The notes: a model not told the origin generated them from the sequence alone. Counted from the stretch's first letter, positions 1 through 8,369 are shown. The stretch: 11,321 nt of DNA from Saprospiraceae bacterium (GCA_007134625.1 SLKL01000206.1:1-11321); one strand, 5' to 3'. Translations and numbers: made by a program.

Positions 1-175
1 CAACCGATTCGTCAGAGTACTCCGTTGCTCCATCAGGGAGCGTCACTTCATCTTGAATTTTTTCAGATATCTCTTCCGCTGTCTGTTTATTCATAAAATA
101 CAGATTGGCTACCCCAACCAGAATCAGAACAGTGGTCAATCCAATCAGAACGTACATTAATTGCTTATTCCCCAT
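1..175 (-). CDS. Partial small membrane-anchored protein, function unknown
   Basis: This reading frame starts with ATG at 175 (minus strand) and stays open for 58 codons to the left edge, so only the N-terminus is visible. The protein begins with a short basic stretch (MGNKQ), then one hydrophobic helix at about residues 6-28 containing LIGLTTVLILVGVA. A charged, acidic segment follows (AEEISEKIQDEV). This looks like an N-terminal membrane anchor with the rest outside the membrane, or an uncleaved signal. The start lies 31 bases downstream of the stop of the metalloprotease gene on the same strand. No terminator is visible between them, so co-transcription is likely. I do not recognise a family, and the remainder of the gene is needed to assign one. 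Confidence 0.6.
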   Translation of the reverse strand, partial: MGNKQLMYVLIGLTTVLILVGVANLYFMNKQTAEEISEKIQDEVTLPDGATEYSDESV

Positions 176-206
176 AATTTGGTAAATGTGATAAAATGCT
201 CAGAAA

Positions 207-3200
207 TCAATGAATTATTATCATTTTTCTGGTACTCTCCCAATTAACGGTACTCAGTCTGTAATAGTGCGTTCCGCTCCATCTTTCGTTCATTTGCAAA
301 AGATAGAAGTTCATTCCCTCTTTTCCTTCAAACTCAAAGGTTTTTAACAATCTACCTGAGGCGTCAAACACTTCCAGGAGTACTTCCTGAGCGTTTGGAA
401 GATGAAATGGAATTTCAGTTTCTCCTGAAAAAGGATTGGGACGGTTTTGGTAAAGTGAATACTGACCGTCTTCAGTCTGATATACTTCACCTGAGCGCAG
501 TACCGGCCGGTAAACAGACCCATCAGCTCCATAGAATTCAGTTGGAAAACGTTGGTTATCAGCTTTAATTGCTATGTCATATCCCTGGCGATTGATACTA
601 CCTGAGGACTTAAAAAGAATGGAGAAAATAGGCGTATTTTCATCGACTCTAATTTCATCAGTATTCCACCACACTATTCTGAGAGCATTTGCTTCTATAT
701 CAAAATACCAGTTATCATCATTAAAATCAGGCAAGTTGGAGATTAATTGGAATTCATCTGAGGTCATTTTTTCAGGAATAGTCAACTCAATTTGAAAGCC
801 ATTGAGCTTCAATTCAGAGTTTACTGATAGAGACCACTGAGAAAAATCGCCCTCGACTGAAGGAGTCTCTATAAGACTGTGCAACTCCAAAGCGGGGCGC
901 ACCCATCTTTGACCTGAGGGGAAATAATCACCGTTAACATCACCAATTCTAACCGTATGCCAATCCTCATTATTGAAACTTTCAGAAATATTATTGTATT
1001 CTGCTTCTTCGGGCCACCCTTCACCAAGTGGATCCTGTGGATTGCTGAATACATGATCAGCCGGAATAAAACGCCAGAATTTTCCGTGGGGGAATTCATC
1101 CCTGATTCCAAGAATATATTGCTGTAAAAGAATTAAATCGACCGTATTTATTTTTCCGTCCATATTGACATCCGCTGCTATCATTCCATAAGGAGCATCA
1201 AGAAGCTGCTGGACAATAAGGTGCTGTTGAATTTTAATCAGATCAAGTGTACTTAATCCGTGTAAATTAGATTCTTCTTTACTGAAAGAAAATTCACTAT
1301 CACTCCCCGGAATAAGAATACTGGAATAATTACCATCGAATCCGGAGTAAACCTGAAATATCCCTTCGTCTGAATCAATAGTAACCTCTACATCAGCCAA
1401 GGGCTCAGAAAAAACTGAGCCGATAAAACCACCTACTGAAAAACCAAAATCGGACAAACAAAATGAAGTGCTCTCTTCAAATCCAAAGTCACCTCCTAAA
1501 ACAATGGTATCGTCTGTTGCAGGGTAGGTCAACAAATAAAATCCTTCATTCCCTTGTTGCCATGGATTCCCGGCAAGGCCATCGCCAAATTCATCATAAA
1601 TGATAAATTCAAAGCAATCATCATCAGCACAGAGGGGGATTTCAATTGTCTGATTACTAAGCCCATCGTAATCACCACCCTCAAATAGCATTTGACCGTT
1701 GTCATCAAAAAGCACCCAACTGATGTCTTCCGGCCAATTGTCAAATTTAATAGTCAACGACACTTCATCCTCACTTTCCGTGACAACAAACTCATATTCA
1801 AAGTCATCATTATTGGGGTTGCTGTCATTCTCTCCATTGGGGTTTTCTGTATATACATAAAAGTCAATGGTGCCCTGAGGAAAAAATATCATTGGCAGAG
1901 TAACGGGCTCCGATCCACCCGTAGAAAGATCTCCTGTCCAGTTCATTGTATTTACTGCACCCCCATTTACTGAGTAATTTATATCAACTGAAGTGAGGGA
2001 ATTGGTACCAAAATTTCGCAAAATGACTACGGGTTCTATATTGGTTTCACAGGAAATAGCTGCAGGATAAATTACACCTGTTATTCCGGCATCGTGATCT
2101 TCCGGACATTCTGTTAAACATCCGGCATTGTGTACATGGTTCCTCATATGATCTCCCGGCTGCGGTCCAAATCCCTCCGCAGGATTAATACCTACTCCAC
2201 CAATCAAATGACAATAGCTCATTATTGTGCCACCATCAGAGGGTATAGGACCATCGCACCCTTCTGAATAACCTGCCTGATGCCCACATCCATCTATACC
2301 TATAGAGTCCGGTAGGTTCCACCAGCAACTATGGGTGTGCCTTGAACCCAGATTATGTCCCATTTCATGAGCAATAACCATCACCGTCCAACTATATACA
2401 GGAATATCCTGATAGCTGGAATTAATGCTGCTAAATGCAACATTCCAAAATTTATTGCCGCAGATATTTTGGATCAGATATGCCACACCTCCACTCGCAT
2501 CGTATGCCACCAAATGTGCAATATCCCCGTTAAAATCACCATCCAGCTCATTCCTGAATTGAGTCAAATAGTCACCCGAGGACGGACCGGAATAAGGACT
2601 CGGACTGTCCCAAACAAGAATTTCACTAACCCTTGACTGAATATCCTCATTTGCAAATAAAAGAAAAACCTGACTAAATGCACCCAACACATATTCTGCT
2701 GCTGCAGTAACAGATCCCTTATCATCGTAAATATCTTCTTCAACCTCCACATATACATTCACACAATTATCAATACCGGCACTTCTTGTTCCAGTTGGGG
2801 CATCCGACCCAATAGCATGAAATTCAGCATTAAAATGGCATTGAAAATCATTCAACACTTTTAAGTCTTGATGTTCGTAAATGATGTGTTTGCTATTTGG
2901 ATTATTATCTATAGCACCCAAGGTATAATTTTTTCCATCTAAAGAAATAAATGCCATGATTTCATTATTCAAAACACTGAAACTAACCATTGACTCTGGT
3001 CGGTCTTTAACAACACCCCAAAAATATCTGGCAGTCAAATCCCTTAAGGGTCTGTCCGGAACTGAGCTACTTAAAATCCGTGTTTCGCCTGAAAAAATGT
3101 TAATTTCTTTTAATTGCAGGGTAATTAACTTATCTGAAGAAAGTGGTAACCTGACTTGAATTATCTTTTGATTATCATTTAAAATTTTGAAATGGACATC

Positions 3201-3422
3201 TTCTTTTATAGATAAGATAGTGCCACTGGTAAGTACTTCTTCAAAATCATTGATAAGGGTTGATCCATCCTCCCTTGACTCAAAAGGTGAATAAACAGCA
3301 TTTCTATCGTATTCTGTTTGATCAGGAGAAAAGTTGATTTGTTTTAAAAAATCCTGAGAATGAAGATCGAAAATAAATAAACACAGTAATACTAGAGTAA
3401 AAGAGAGCTTTTTGGCTGACAT
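207..3422 (-). CDS. Secreted multidomain metzincin metalloprotease (M12B/reprolysin-like) with dockerin-like region and type A T9SS sorting domain
   Basis: A predicted extracellular zinc endopeptidase of 1071 residues. Numbering is from the ATG at 3422, chosen because it gives a compact signal peptide (MSAKKLSF, then a hydrophobic core to about residue 22). An in-frame ATG at 3431 and a TTG at 3440 lie in or next to the promoter. Order of parts: propeptide, about 24-215; catalytic domain, about 219-440, with zinc motif HExxHxxGxxH (H352, E353, H356, H362) and Met-turn M401 in TIMSYC; a CARDB-like Ig fold, about 443-547; a second beta domain, about 553-655; a regulatory-like beta domain, about 661-719; a dockerin-like pair of helices, about 721-774, with calcium loop D751/N753/D755/D762; a cohesin-like beta sandwich, about 844-954; and a C-terminal type A sorting domain, about 984-1071, starting with YQNRPNPF. 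The third zinc His is followed by Thr, not the Asp of classical reprolysins, so the exact metzincin subfamily is less certain than the fold. Secretion by T9SS is inferred from the tail. Confidence 0.9.
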   Translation of the reverse strand: MSAKKLSFTLVLLCLFIFDLHSQDFLKQINFSPDQTEYDRNAVYSPFESREDGSTLINDFEEVLTSGTILSIKEDVHFKILNDNQKIIQVRLPLSSDKLITLQLKEINIFSGETRILSSSVPDRPLRDLTARYFWGVVKDRPESMVSFSVLNNEIMAFISLDGKNYTLGAIDNNPNSKHIIYEHQDLKVLNDFQCHFNAEFHAIGSDAPTGTRSAGIDNCVNVYVEVEEDIYDDKGSVTAAAEYVLGAFSQVFLLFANEDIQSRVSEILVWDSPSPYSGPSSGDYLTQFRNELDGDFNGDIAHLVAYDASGGVAYLIQNICGNKFWNVAFSSINSSYQDIPVYSWTVMVIAHEMGHNLGSRHTHSCWWNLPDSIGIDGCGHQAGYSEGCDGPIPSDGGTIMSYCHLIGGVGINPAEGFGPQPGDHMRNHVHNAGCLTECPEDHDAGITGVIYPAAISCETNIEPVVILRNFGTNSLTSVDINYSVNGGAVNTMNWTGDLSTGGSEPVTLPMIFFPQGTIDFYVYTENPNGENDSNPNNDDFEYEFVVTESEDEVSLTIKFDNWPEDISWVLFDDNGQMLFEGGDYDGLSNQTIEIPLCADDDCFEFIIYDEFGDGLAGNPWQQGNEGFYLLTYPATDDTIVLGGDFGFEESTSFCLSDFGFSVGGFIGSVFSEPLADVEVTIDSDEGIFQVYSGFDGNYSSILIPGSDSEFSFSKEESNLHGLSTLDLIKIQQHLIVQQLLDAPYGMIAADVNMDGKINTVDLILLQQYILGIRDEFPHGKFWRFIPADHVFSNPQDPLGEGWPEEAEYNNISESFNNEDWHTVRIGDVNGDYFPSGQRWVRPALELHSLIETPSVEGDFSQWSLSVNSELKLNGFQIELTIPEKMTSDEFQLISNLPDFNDDNWYFDIEANALRIVWWNTDEIRVDENTPIFSILFKSSGSINRQGYDIAIKADNQRFPTEFYGADGSVYRPVLRSGEVYQTEDGQYSLYQNRPNPFSGETEIPFHLPNAQEVLLEVFDASGRLLKTFEFEGKEGMNFYLLQMNERWSGTHYYRLSTVNWESTRKMIIIH

Positions 3423-3437
3423 AATTAGCATTTGTTG

Positions 3438-3470
3438 CAAATGTATTAGACTTATCGAATTTTATTCAAA
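3438..3470 (-). promoter_or_regulatory. Bacteroidota-type promoter of the metalloprotease gene
   Basis: Read on the minus strand, TTTG (3470-3467) is followed by 21 bases and then TACATTTG (3445-3438). This matches the known Bacteroidota -33/-7 pattern (TTTG or TTG, about 20 bases, TAnnTTTG). The transcript should begin only a few bases past 3438, which leaves about 10-13 bases before the ATG at 3422. That is a very short leader without a Shine-Dalgarno sequence, as is common in the phylum. The position of the box argues against the upstream TTG and ATG start codons. Confidence 0.65.
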
Positions 3471-3526
3471 TTTAAAATTCTTTTCCTGTCCAAATGGTTT
3501 TCAATAAGTTACAAATTTACTAATGT

Positions 3527-3558
3527 TTTGGAAAAAGCGTCTAAACACTTTAATTTTG
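3527..3558 (+). promoter_or_regulatory. Bacteroidota-type promoter of the lectin adhesin gene
   Basis: TTTG (3527-3530), 20 bases, then TAATTTTG (3551-3558), a full match to TAnnTTTG. Both boxes lie downstream of the ATG at 3523 that gives the longest open frame. A transcript from this promoter would start near 3561-3564 and could not include that ATG. The next in-frame ATG, at 3577, is preceded by a leader of roughly 13-16 bases and starts a clean signal peptide, so this promoter decides the start. Confidence 0.65.
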
Positions 3559-3576
3559 TTAATCACAAATTCAATT

Positions 3577-6500
3577 ATGCTTAAGTCGTCATTAATTGTT
3601 TTCTCCTTTTTTGCTTATGTGAGCACCTTATTTGCTGGTGACACTGCTTGCAATTCCACTTCATTGAATACAGATATGTTGCAGTTTGAGCAAGTAACAA
3701 TTGGAGTGAGTGGTTCAGCTGTTGATGATCCAACTTGCGGAGATTTTCATGGAGCTGATGAATGGTTTTCCTTCACCGCACCTACTGGAGGAGATGTTGC
3801 CATACAATTACTTGAAGGAAGTATAACGAATGCTGCATTTGCCTTGTATTCAGGAACTTGTAGTAGTTTGGAGGAAATTCATTGCGTAAATGATTATCTG
3901 TGTGGTACCGAACAAATGCCTGCCTGGTTTTTTGAAGATCTGGAACCGGGAGCAACTTACTATCTGAGAATTTGGAATGAGGATGGACCTATACCCGGAA
4001 CAGTTCAATTGAGGATTGCTCATCCCTCGGGAAATCCATATGTTACCACAGGTTCAGCTACAAATATAGCCTTTGAGGGATACAGTAATTGCATCCAATT
4101 AACAGCAGCCCAGTTTAATCAAGCAGGATGTGCGTGGTATCCTGAGCAGGTGGACTTCAGCCAAGCTTTCGAGCATAGCTTTAATCTTTATCTGGGAGAT
4201 ATTCAGGGACAAGCCGGAGCGGACGGTATGGCGATCATTTATCAAATCAACGGCATACCGATTTGCGGTATAGCAGGAGGAGGTATAGGTTATATGGGTA
4301 TTCCGAATTCATGGGCAATAGAATTTGATACTTATTATAATGACCCCCCTTTTATTGATCTTGTTGAAGATCATACTGCAATTAGCATCAATGGGGATCT
4401 TTACTTCCACCCTTCAGGTCCTGTTGGACTAGGATTTATTAGCGATGGAGAATTTCACGATGTGATTGTGAGTTGGGAACCTGCAAGTCAACTATTTAGA
4501 GTCTGGTTTGATGGTGAGTTGGTCCACGACTTAAATTATGATATCATCAATGAGGTGTTTGGTGGTGAAACTATGGTATGGTGGGGGGTGTCTGCCTCAA
4601 CCGGGGGAGCATTCAACCAACATGTTCTTTGTTTTGATAATCTGGAAATTGAAAATTTAGTCAATGTCCAAACAACAGTTGAAATGACCGTCTGTGAGAA
4701 TGAGCCTGTATTTTTAGCCGGTGATTTTCAAACTGAGCCCGGCCTTTACTTTGATTACTATCCTGCATTTAATGGTTGCGATAGTATTGTTGCTACTCAT
4801 TTAATGCATCATCCCACTTATGATCCTGTCATTCTGGAGGAAGTGATTTGTCCGGGTGACACCTATCTCTTTCATGGTATTCCGGTTTCTGAAAGTGGGA
4901 TATACGAAGCATATCTTACAGATCAATTTGGATGTGATAGTCTGGTAATTCTGGAGGCTACCGTACCTTTTATTGAAGTTTACCTTGAAGATAATGGTCC
5001 ATTAACATGTGCTCGGGAAATAGTTACTATTGAGGCTCTTATCGAAACAGATGCGGATGACGTAATAATTGATTGGGTCAGTTTTGGAGGAAATATTATC
5101 TCAGGAAACGGTACTACCTCAATTGAAGTAAATCAAGCCGGAGTTTATGTAGCTGAGGTATTTTTCGAAAAAAATGGTATTTTTTGCGGTCCACATACTT
5201 ATGAAATTCAGATAGAAGAGTTTCACATATATCCATTCGGTGAAATCGAAGTAACAGGTGAACTTGGTTGTAGTGAAGAAACAGTCATTCTTGATGGCAG
5301 CAGTAGTCAGAATGCAGATGACTATAACTGGTCCACAAATGAAGGAAATATTATTGACCAAAGTCAGCCATGGCTGATAGAGGTGGATGCTCCGGGAATT
5401 TATCAACTTGACTTAATCAATTCTTTTAGTTCCTGCACTACTACTATTGAAATTGAAGTTGATCCGCCACCGGGTGCACCAATTGCAGCCATTGTTGTAT
5501 TGGACACGGCTTCATGTGGAAATCCTATTACAATACTCAGTGCAGAGGGCTCATCTGTTTCAAATGATATAACTTACTTATGGACAGTCGATAATGGAGA
5601 AATCATCAGTGATTCTACAATTTTTGAATTTGAAGTGTTAAATGGAGATATAGTATATCTCACGGTAACGGATACTACTAATAACTGTCAATCAACTGCT
5701 TCTCTTGTGCTACCATTTGATAACAGCTTCCCCCATTTTACCTTGCATTCATCCGGAGAATTAAACTGTAGCGTTGATGAAGTTGAAATTACCTTGGACA
5801 TCCAAGGAGAATTTTCAGGGGATTTATTTTTTCAATGGTATGATGAAGATGGATTTGTAAAATCCGACACCGGTCAATCTTTCCTGCTTACAGAGAACCC
5901 CGGCTGGTATTATTTGGAGATCTCTGAAATAACCGAAAGATGTATTTTTCAGGACTCAATAGAGGTTTTATCAAACTTTGAAACACCTGAAGTTTCTCTT
6001 ATCGATCCCGACGACATGGATTGTTTAACTGATACTTTATTTTTAGAAGCAGTAGTGTCAATACCTGATTCTGTTTTAAATTATCATTGGCAGGGACCTG
6101 AAGATGGATTTGTGGAAGATGGCGACGGGCAGCAAATCCTTTTGTTTGAACCCGGACATTATATTCTTGAGGTAGTTCATCAAATCAGTCATTGCTCAAG
6201 TGCAGATTCGATCGTGATTAATGATCTTAGAGAGCTGCCAGAGTTTGAGATGCCTGACTCCATTGTATTGAATTGCCTATACCGTAACATTTTGATCGAG
6301 CCTGAAATCATCTATCCAACTGATGAGTCGGACCTAAATTTTCAATGGTTTGAAGCGGGCGATGCACAACCATTTTCGCTGGAAAAGCCACAGTGGTTCA
6401 CCAATCCCGGCAATTACCGCTTTACAGTACTAAATGAAAGTAATTACTGCGAAAGCACCGCTTATCTTTATGTAGGTATTGACACCTTATCACCTGAAAT

Positions 6501-8283
6501 AGAACTTATAGCACCTGATTTATTGAATTGCGAAAATCAAACTGATCGAATTAGTGTAAATGAATTAAGTCAGGCCGAAAACATTAATTTTAGCTGGTTT
6601 GATTCTGATATGACGGAATTACAGTCCGGTAATAGCTCTGATTTAGAAGTATCTTCATCAGGATGGTATTATGTTTATGCGGAAAATTTAATTAATGCTT
6701 GTGCAGCAAGTGATTCTATATTGGTAGAAGAAGATTTCAGTATTCCTGCTGGTAATTTGAGTATTGATCCCGAACATATAAATTGCCTGAACCCTGAGGT
6801 TGAGCTTACTTTTGAGCCCGATATTTTGATCGATTCGCTCTCTTTGCAATGGAGTTTTCCGGATGGCTCTACTGTTAATCAAGAACATTTGCCTTATTCT
6901 ATTTACTCAGGTGTTGGCGGGTGGATTCAGTTAGAGGTCACACATCCCATAAGTAAATGTACTTTTACCCAAGAGATAGAAATTTCGGCTTTTTTAAACC
7001 AGCCAATCATTGATTTAGACCTTTCAGCTGAAGTACTCACCTGTGATATCGAAAATGTAAATGCCTTATTTGAGGTTGAAGGAAATATTGATGATTTGAT
7101 AGTTGACTTCATTGATTCAGAGGGTGTACAGACCACCTTCTTTTCTGGAATGGGTGAATTTTTAATCACTGAACCGGATGTTTTTCAAATCATCGCTACT
7201 GATACTCTTTCATGGTGTACAGATACCCTGGAATTTGAAATCACCCAAAATCGCGAATTTCCTCAGATAGATTTAGTTCCTTTTGAACATCTGAGCTGTA
7301 GAAACACTGAAACTACTTTACAGATCGAGGGAGACTTTGACAACATTGAAGTAGAGATTGAGTGGTTTAAAAACGGGGAATCGATTTCGTCTGACGCTTC
7401 ATTTTTAGCTGAAAATCCTGGAGTGTTTGAAGTTTTAGTAAAAAACTCAGAAAATGGTTGCATCAGTAGAATAAATCTGGAATTGGACTATTTGGGTACG
7501 CCGATAACATCCATAGAATTATCCAAATTTGAGGTAGATTGCGAAGGTGAAAATGGAGCAATTTTTATCGAAAATATTGAAGGCGGCACTCATCCTATTA
7601 ATTTGTTTGTCAACAACGAGCAAGTGGAGGTTAATGAGAAAATAGATTCATTGCCGTCCGGAGAATACGAGTTGCAATGGATAGATAGCCTTGGTTGTCA
7701 ATGGACAGAAAAATTAATTTTAGAAGAACCGGTTCAACTCAAAGGCGATATACCTCCATTGTATCAAGTTGACGAGGGTGATGCCGTGGAATTAAGAACT
7801 GAGATCAATAAAGATGAAAGTGAGTTGGTGTCTATAGTCTGGGAGCCTGAATTATTTCTGGATTGCAGTTGGTGTTTATACCCGATGTCGAGACCTGAAT
7901 ACAGTTTAGATTATCAATTGTGGATTAAAGATCGAATAGGTTGTGAGCTACTGCTGACTACAAGAGTGGAATTGAATATCAGGCGAGATGTTTACATCCC
8001 CAATGCTTTTAGTCCCGGAAATCGAGACGGTTTAAATGACTACTTTTTCCCCTTGAGTAGAGAAGGTAGGATTGCCGAGATTAACTTATTTCAGGTATTT
8101 GATCGCTGGGGCGAAAAGGTATTCTCTGTTGAAAATATACCCCCTGATAAAGAAGAAAATGGTTGGGATGGTACTTTTTCTGGAGAGTTGGTGAATCCGG
8201 CAGTTTTTATTTATCTCATAAAAATAGAATGGGTAGATGGGGAAACTAGCCTTCACAGTGGTGAAATCAATTTGATACACTAG
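3577..8283 (+). CDS. Giant T9SS-exported surface adhesin with L-type lectin domain and Ig-like repeats
   Basis: A protein of 1568 residues from the ATG at 3577; the longer frame from 3523 overlaps the promoter. Signal peptide, about 1-20 (MLKSSLIVFSFFAYVSTLFA). Then a PPC-like beta sandwich, about 22-150, and an L-type lectin domain, about 154-359. The legume-lectin metal-site pattern is intact in the lectin: E249 and D251 in WAIEFDT, N255, D265 and H266, with D216 in ADG at the usual sugar-contact position. Two 52-residue repeats follow (about 370-465), each with Cys pairs 28 apart and a GCDS motif. Next come ten Ig-like modules of about 85 residues (about 476-1321), a SprB-like module (about 1322-1390), one more beta region, and a type B T9SS/gliding-motility C-terminal domain (about 1469-1568; YIPNAFSPGNRDGLNDYF, FDRWGEKVF, WDGTFSG). 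The likely role is display on or release from the cell surface and binding of glycans. The ligand cannot be read from the sequence, and no enzyme active site is evident. Confidence 0.88.
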   Translation: MLKSSLIVFSFFAYVSTLFAGDTACNSTSLNTDMLQFEQVTIGVSGSAVDDPTCGDFHGADEWFSFTAPTGGDVAIQLLEGSITNAAFALYSGTCSSLEEIHCVNDYLCGTEQMPAWFFEDLEPGATYYLRIWNEDGPIPGTVQLRIAHPSGNPYVTTGSATNIAFEGYSNCIQLTAAQFNQAGCAWYPEQVDFSQAFEHSFNLYLGDIQGQAGADGMAIIYQINGIPICGIAGGGIGYMGIPNSWAIEFDTYYNDPPFIDLVEDHTAISINGDLYFHPSGPVGLGFISDGEFHDVIVSWEPASQLFRVWFDGELVHDLNYDIINEVFGGETMVWWGVSASTGGAFNQHVLCFDNLEIENLVNVQTTVEMTVCENEPVFLAGDFQTEPGLYFDYYPAFNGCDSIVATHLMHHPTYDPVILEEVICPGDTYLFHGIPVSESGIYEAYLTDQFGCDSLVILEATVPFIEVYLEDNGPLTCAREIVTIEALIETDADDVIIDWVSFGGNIISGNGTTSIEVNQAGVYVAEVFFEKNGIFCGPHTYEIQIEEFHIYPFGEIEVTGELGCSEETVILDGSSSQNADDYNWSTNEGNIIDQSQPWLIEVDAPGIYQLDLINSFSSCTTTIEIEVDPPPGAPIAAIVVLDTASCGNPITILSAEGSSVSNDITYLWTVDNGEIISDSTIFEFEVLNGDIVYLTVTDTTNNCQSTASLVLPFDNSFPHFTLHSSGELNCSVDEVEITLDIQGEFSGDLFFQWYDEDGFVKSDTGQSFLLTENPGWYYLEISEITERCIFQDSIEVLSNFETPEVSLIDPDDMDCLTDTLFLEAVVSIPDSVLNYHWQGPEDGFVEDGDGQQILLFEPGHYILEVVHQISHCSSADSIVINDLRELPEFEMPDSIVLNCLYRNILIEPEIIYPTDESDLNFQWFEAGDAQPFSLEKPQWFTNPGNYRFTVLNESNYCESTAYLYVGIDTLSPEIELIAPDLLNCENQTDRISVNELSQAENINFSWFDSDMTELQSGNSSDLEVSSSGWYYVYAENLINACAASDSILVEEDFSIPAGNLSIDPEHINCLNPEVELTFEPDILIDSLSLQWSFPDGSTVNQEHLPYSIYSGVGGWIQLEVTHPISKCTFTQEIEISAFLNQPIIDLDLSAEVLTCDIENVNALFEVEGNIDDLIVDFIDSEGVQTTFFSGMGEFLITEPDVFQIIATDTLSWCTDTLEFEITQNREFPQIDLVPFEHLSCRNTETTLQIEGDFDNIEVEIEWFKNGESISSDASFLAENPGVFEVLVKNSENGCISRINLELDYLGTPITSIELSKFEVDCEGENGAIFIENIEGGTHPINLFVNNEQVEVNEKIDSLPSGEYELQWIDSLGCQWTEKLILEEPVQLKGDIPPLYQVDEGDAVELRTEINKDESELVSIVWEPELFLDCSWCLYPMSRPEYSLDYQLWIKDRIGCELLLTTRVELNIRRDVYIPNAFSPGNRDGLNDYFFPLSREGRIAEINLFQVFDRWGEKVFSVENIPPDKEENGWDGTFSGELVNPAVFIYLIKIEWVDGETSLHSGEINLIH
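4693..4965 (+). repeat. Two short CxxG...GCDS repeats in the adhesin
   Basis: Two copies, 52 codons apart, link the lectin domain to the Ig-like array. Each starts with a Cys (residues 373 and 425), continues through a Tyr/Phe-rich strand and an SGxY- or PGLY-type turn, and ends in GCDS (Cys 401 and 453) followed by a beta strand. The Cys-to-Cys distance is 28 residues in both. Repeats of this kind are common in large Bacteroidota surface proteins. Confidence 0.7.
5008..7539 (+). repeat. Ten tandem ~85-residue Cys-Trp-Cys Ig-like modules
   Basis: First cysteines fall at residues 478, 565, 647, 731, 816, 900, 985, 1070, 1156 and 1241, and the next module starts at Cys 1322. The steps are 81-87 residues (about 255 bases). 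Each module has a second Cys 54-59 residues after the first and, except for module 9, a Trp 20-24 residues after the first, usually in a WxDxDG- or WFxxGE-like turn. The modules have diverged in sequence but kept this skeleton, which suggests one disulfide per Ig-like domain and a stiff stalk. Confidence 0.8.
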
Positions 8284-8306
8284 AGCGTTACTTTTGAGGA
8301 TTTAGG

Positions 8307-8337
8307 TTGGATTTTCGTTCTTAAATGATTATCTTTG
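8307..8337 (+). promoter_or_regulatory. Bacteroidota-type promoter of the lipoprotein gene
   Basis: TTG (8307-8309), 20 bases, then TATCTTTG (8330-8337), an exact TAnnTTTG. The predicted transcript start near 8340-8343 leaves a leader of about 27-30 bases before the ATG at 8370. The lipoprotein gene is therefore likely transcribed on its own, and not only by read-through from the adhesin gene that stops at 8283. Confidence 0.6.
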
Positions 8338-8349
8338 CGAAAATCATTT
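8323..8349. repeat. 8-bp perfect dyad around the -7 box
   Basis: AAATGATT (8323-8330) and AATCATTT (8342-8349) are exact inverted copies separated by 11 bases that contain almost all of the -7 box. The right arm lies about where transcription would begin and runs into TTTTT. It could be an operator, or a weak AT-rich hairpin that also stops adhesin transcripts. With only two G:C pairs in the stem, either role is tentative. Confidence 0.4.
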
Positions 8350-8369
8350 TTCACTAAAAAGTCTTAACA

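Noticed and set aside
869..1111. Small open frames inside the protease, adhesin and transposase genes on either strand
   Set aside because: They overlap well-supported genes in other frames and have no recognisable domains, signal peptides or promoters of their own.
560..1260. Cellulosome component
   Set aside because: The dockerin-like and cohesin-like parts are in one T9SS protease; no scaffoldin or glycoside hydrolase is present in the window.
3423..3440. Protease start at TTG 3440 or ATG 3431
   Set aside because: The TTG overlaps the -7 box and the ATG at 3431 would be almost leaderless; the ATG at 3422 gives a normal signal peptide.
5008..7539. Regular ~255-base spacing as a DNA tandem repeat or CRISPR-like array
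   Set aside because: The periodicity exists only at protein level as Ig-like modules; the DNA copies are not alike and there is one continuous reading frame.
8284..8322. Strong terminator directly after the adhesin gene
   Set aside because: No GC-rich hairpin with a T run is present; only the weak AT-rich dyad further on (8323-8349).
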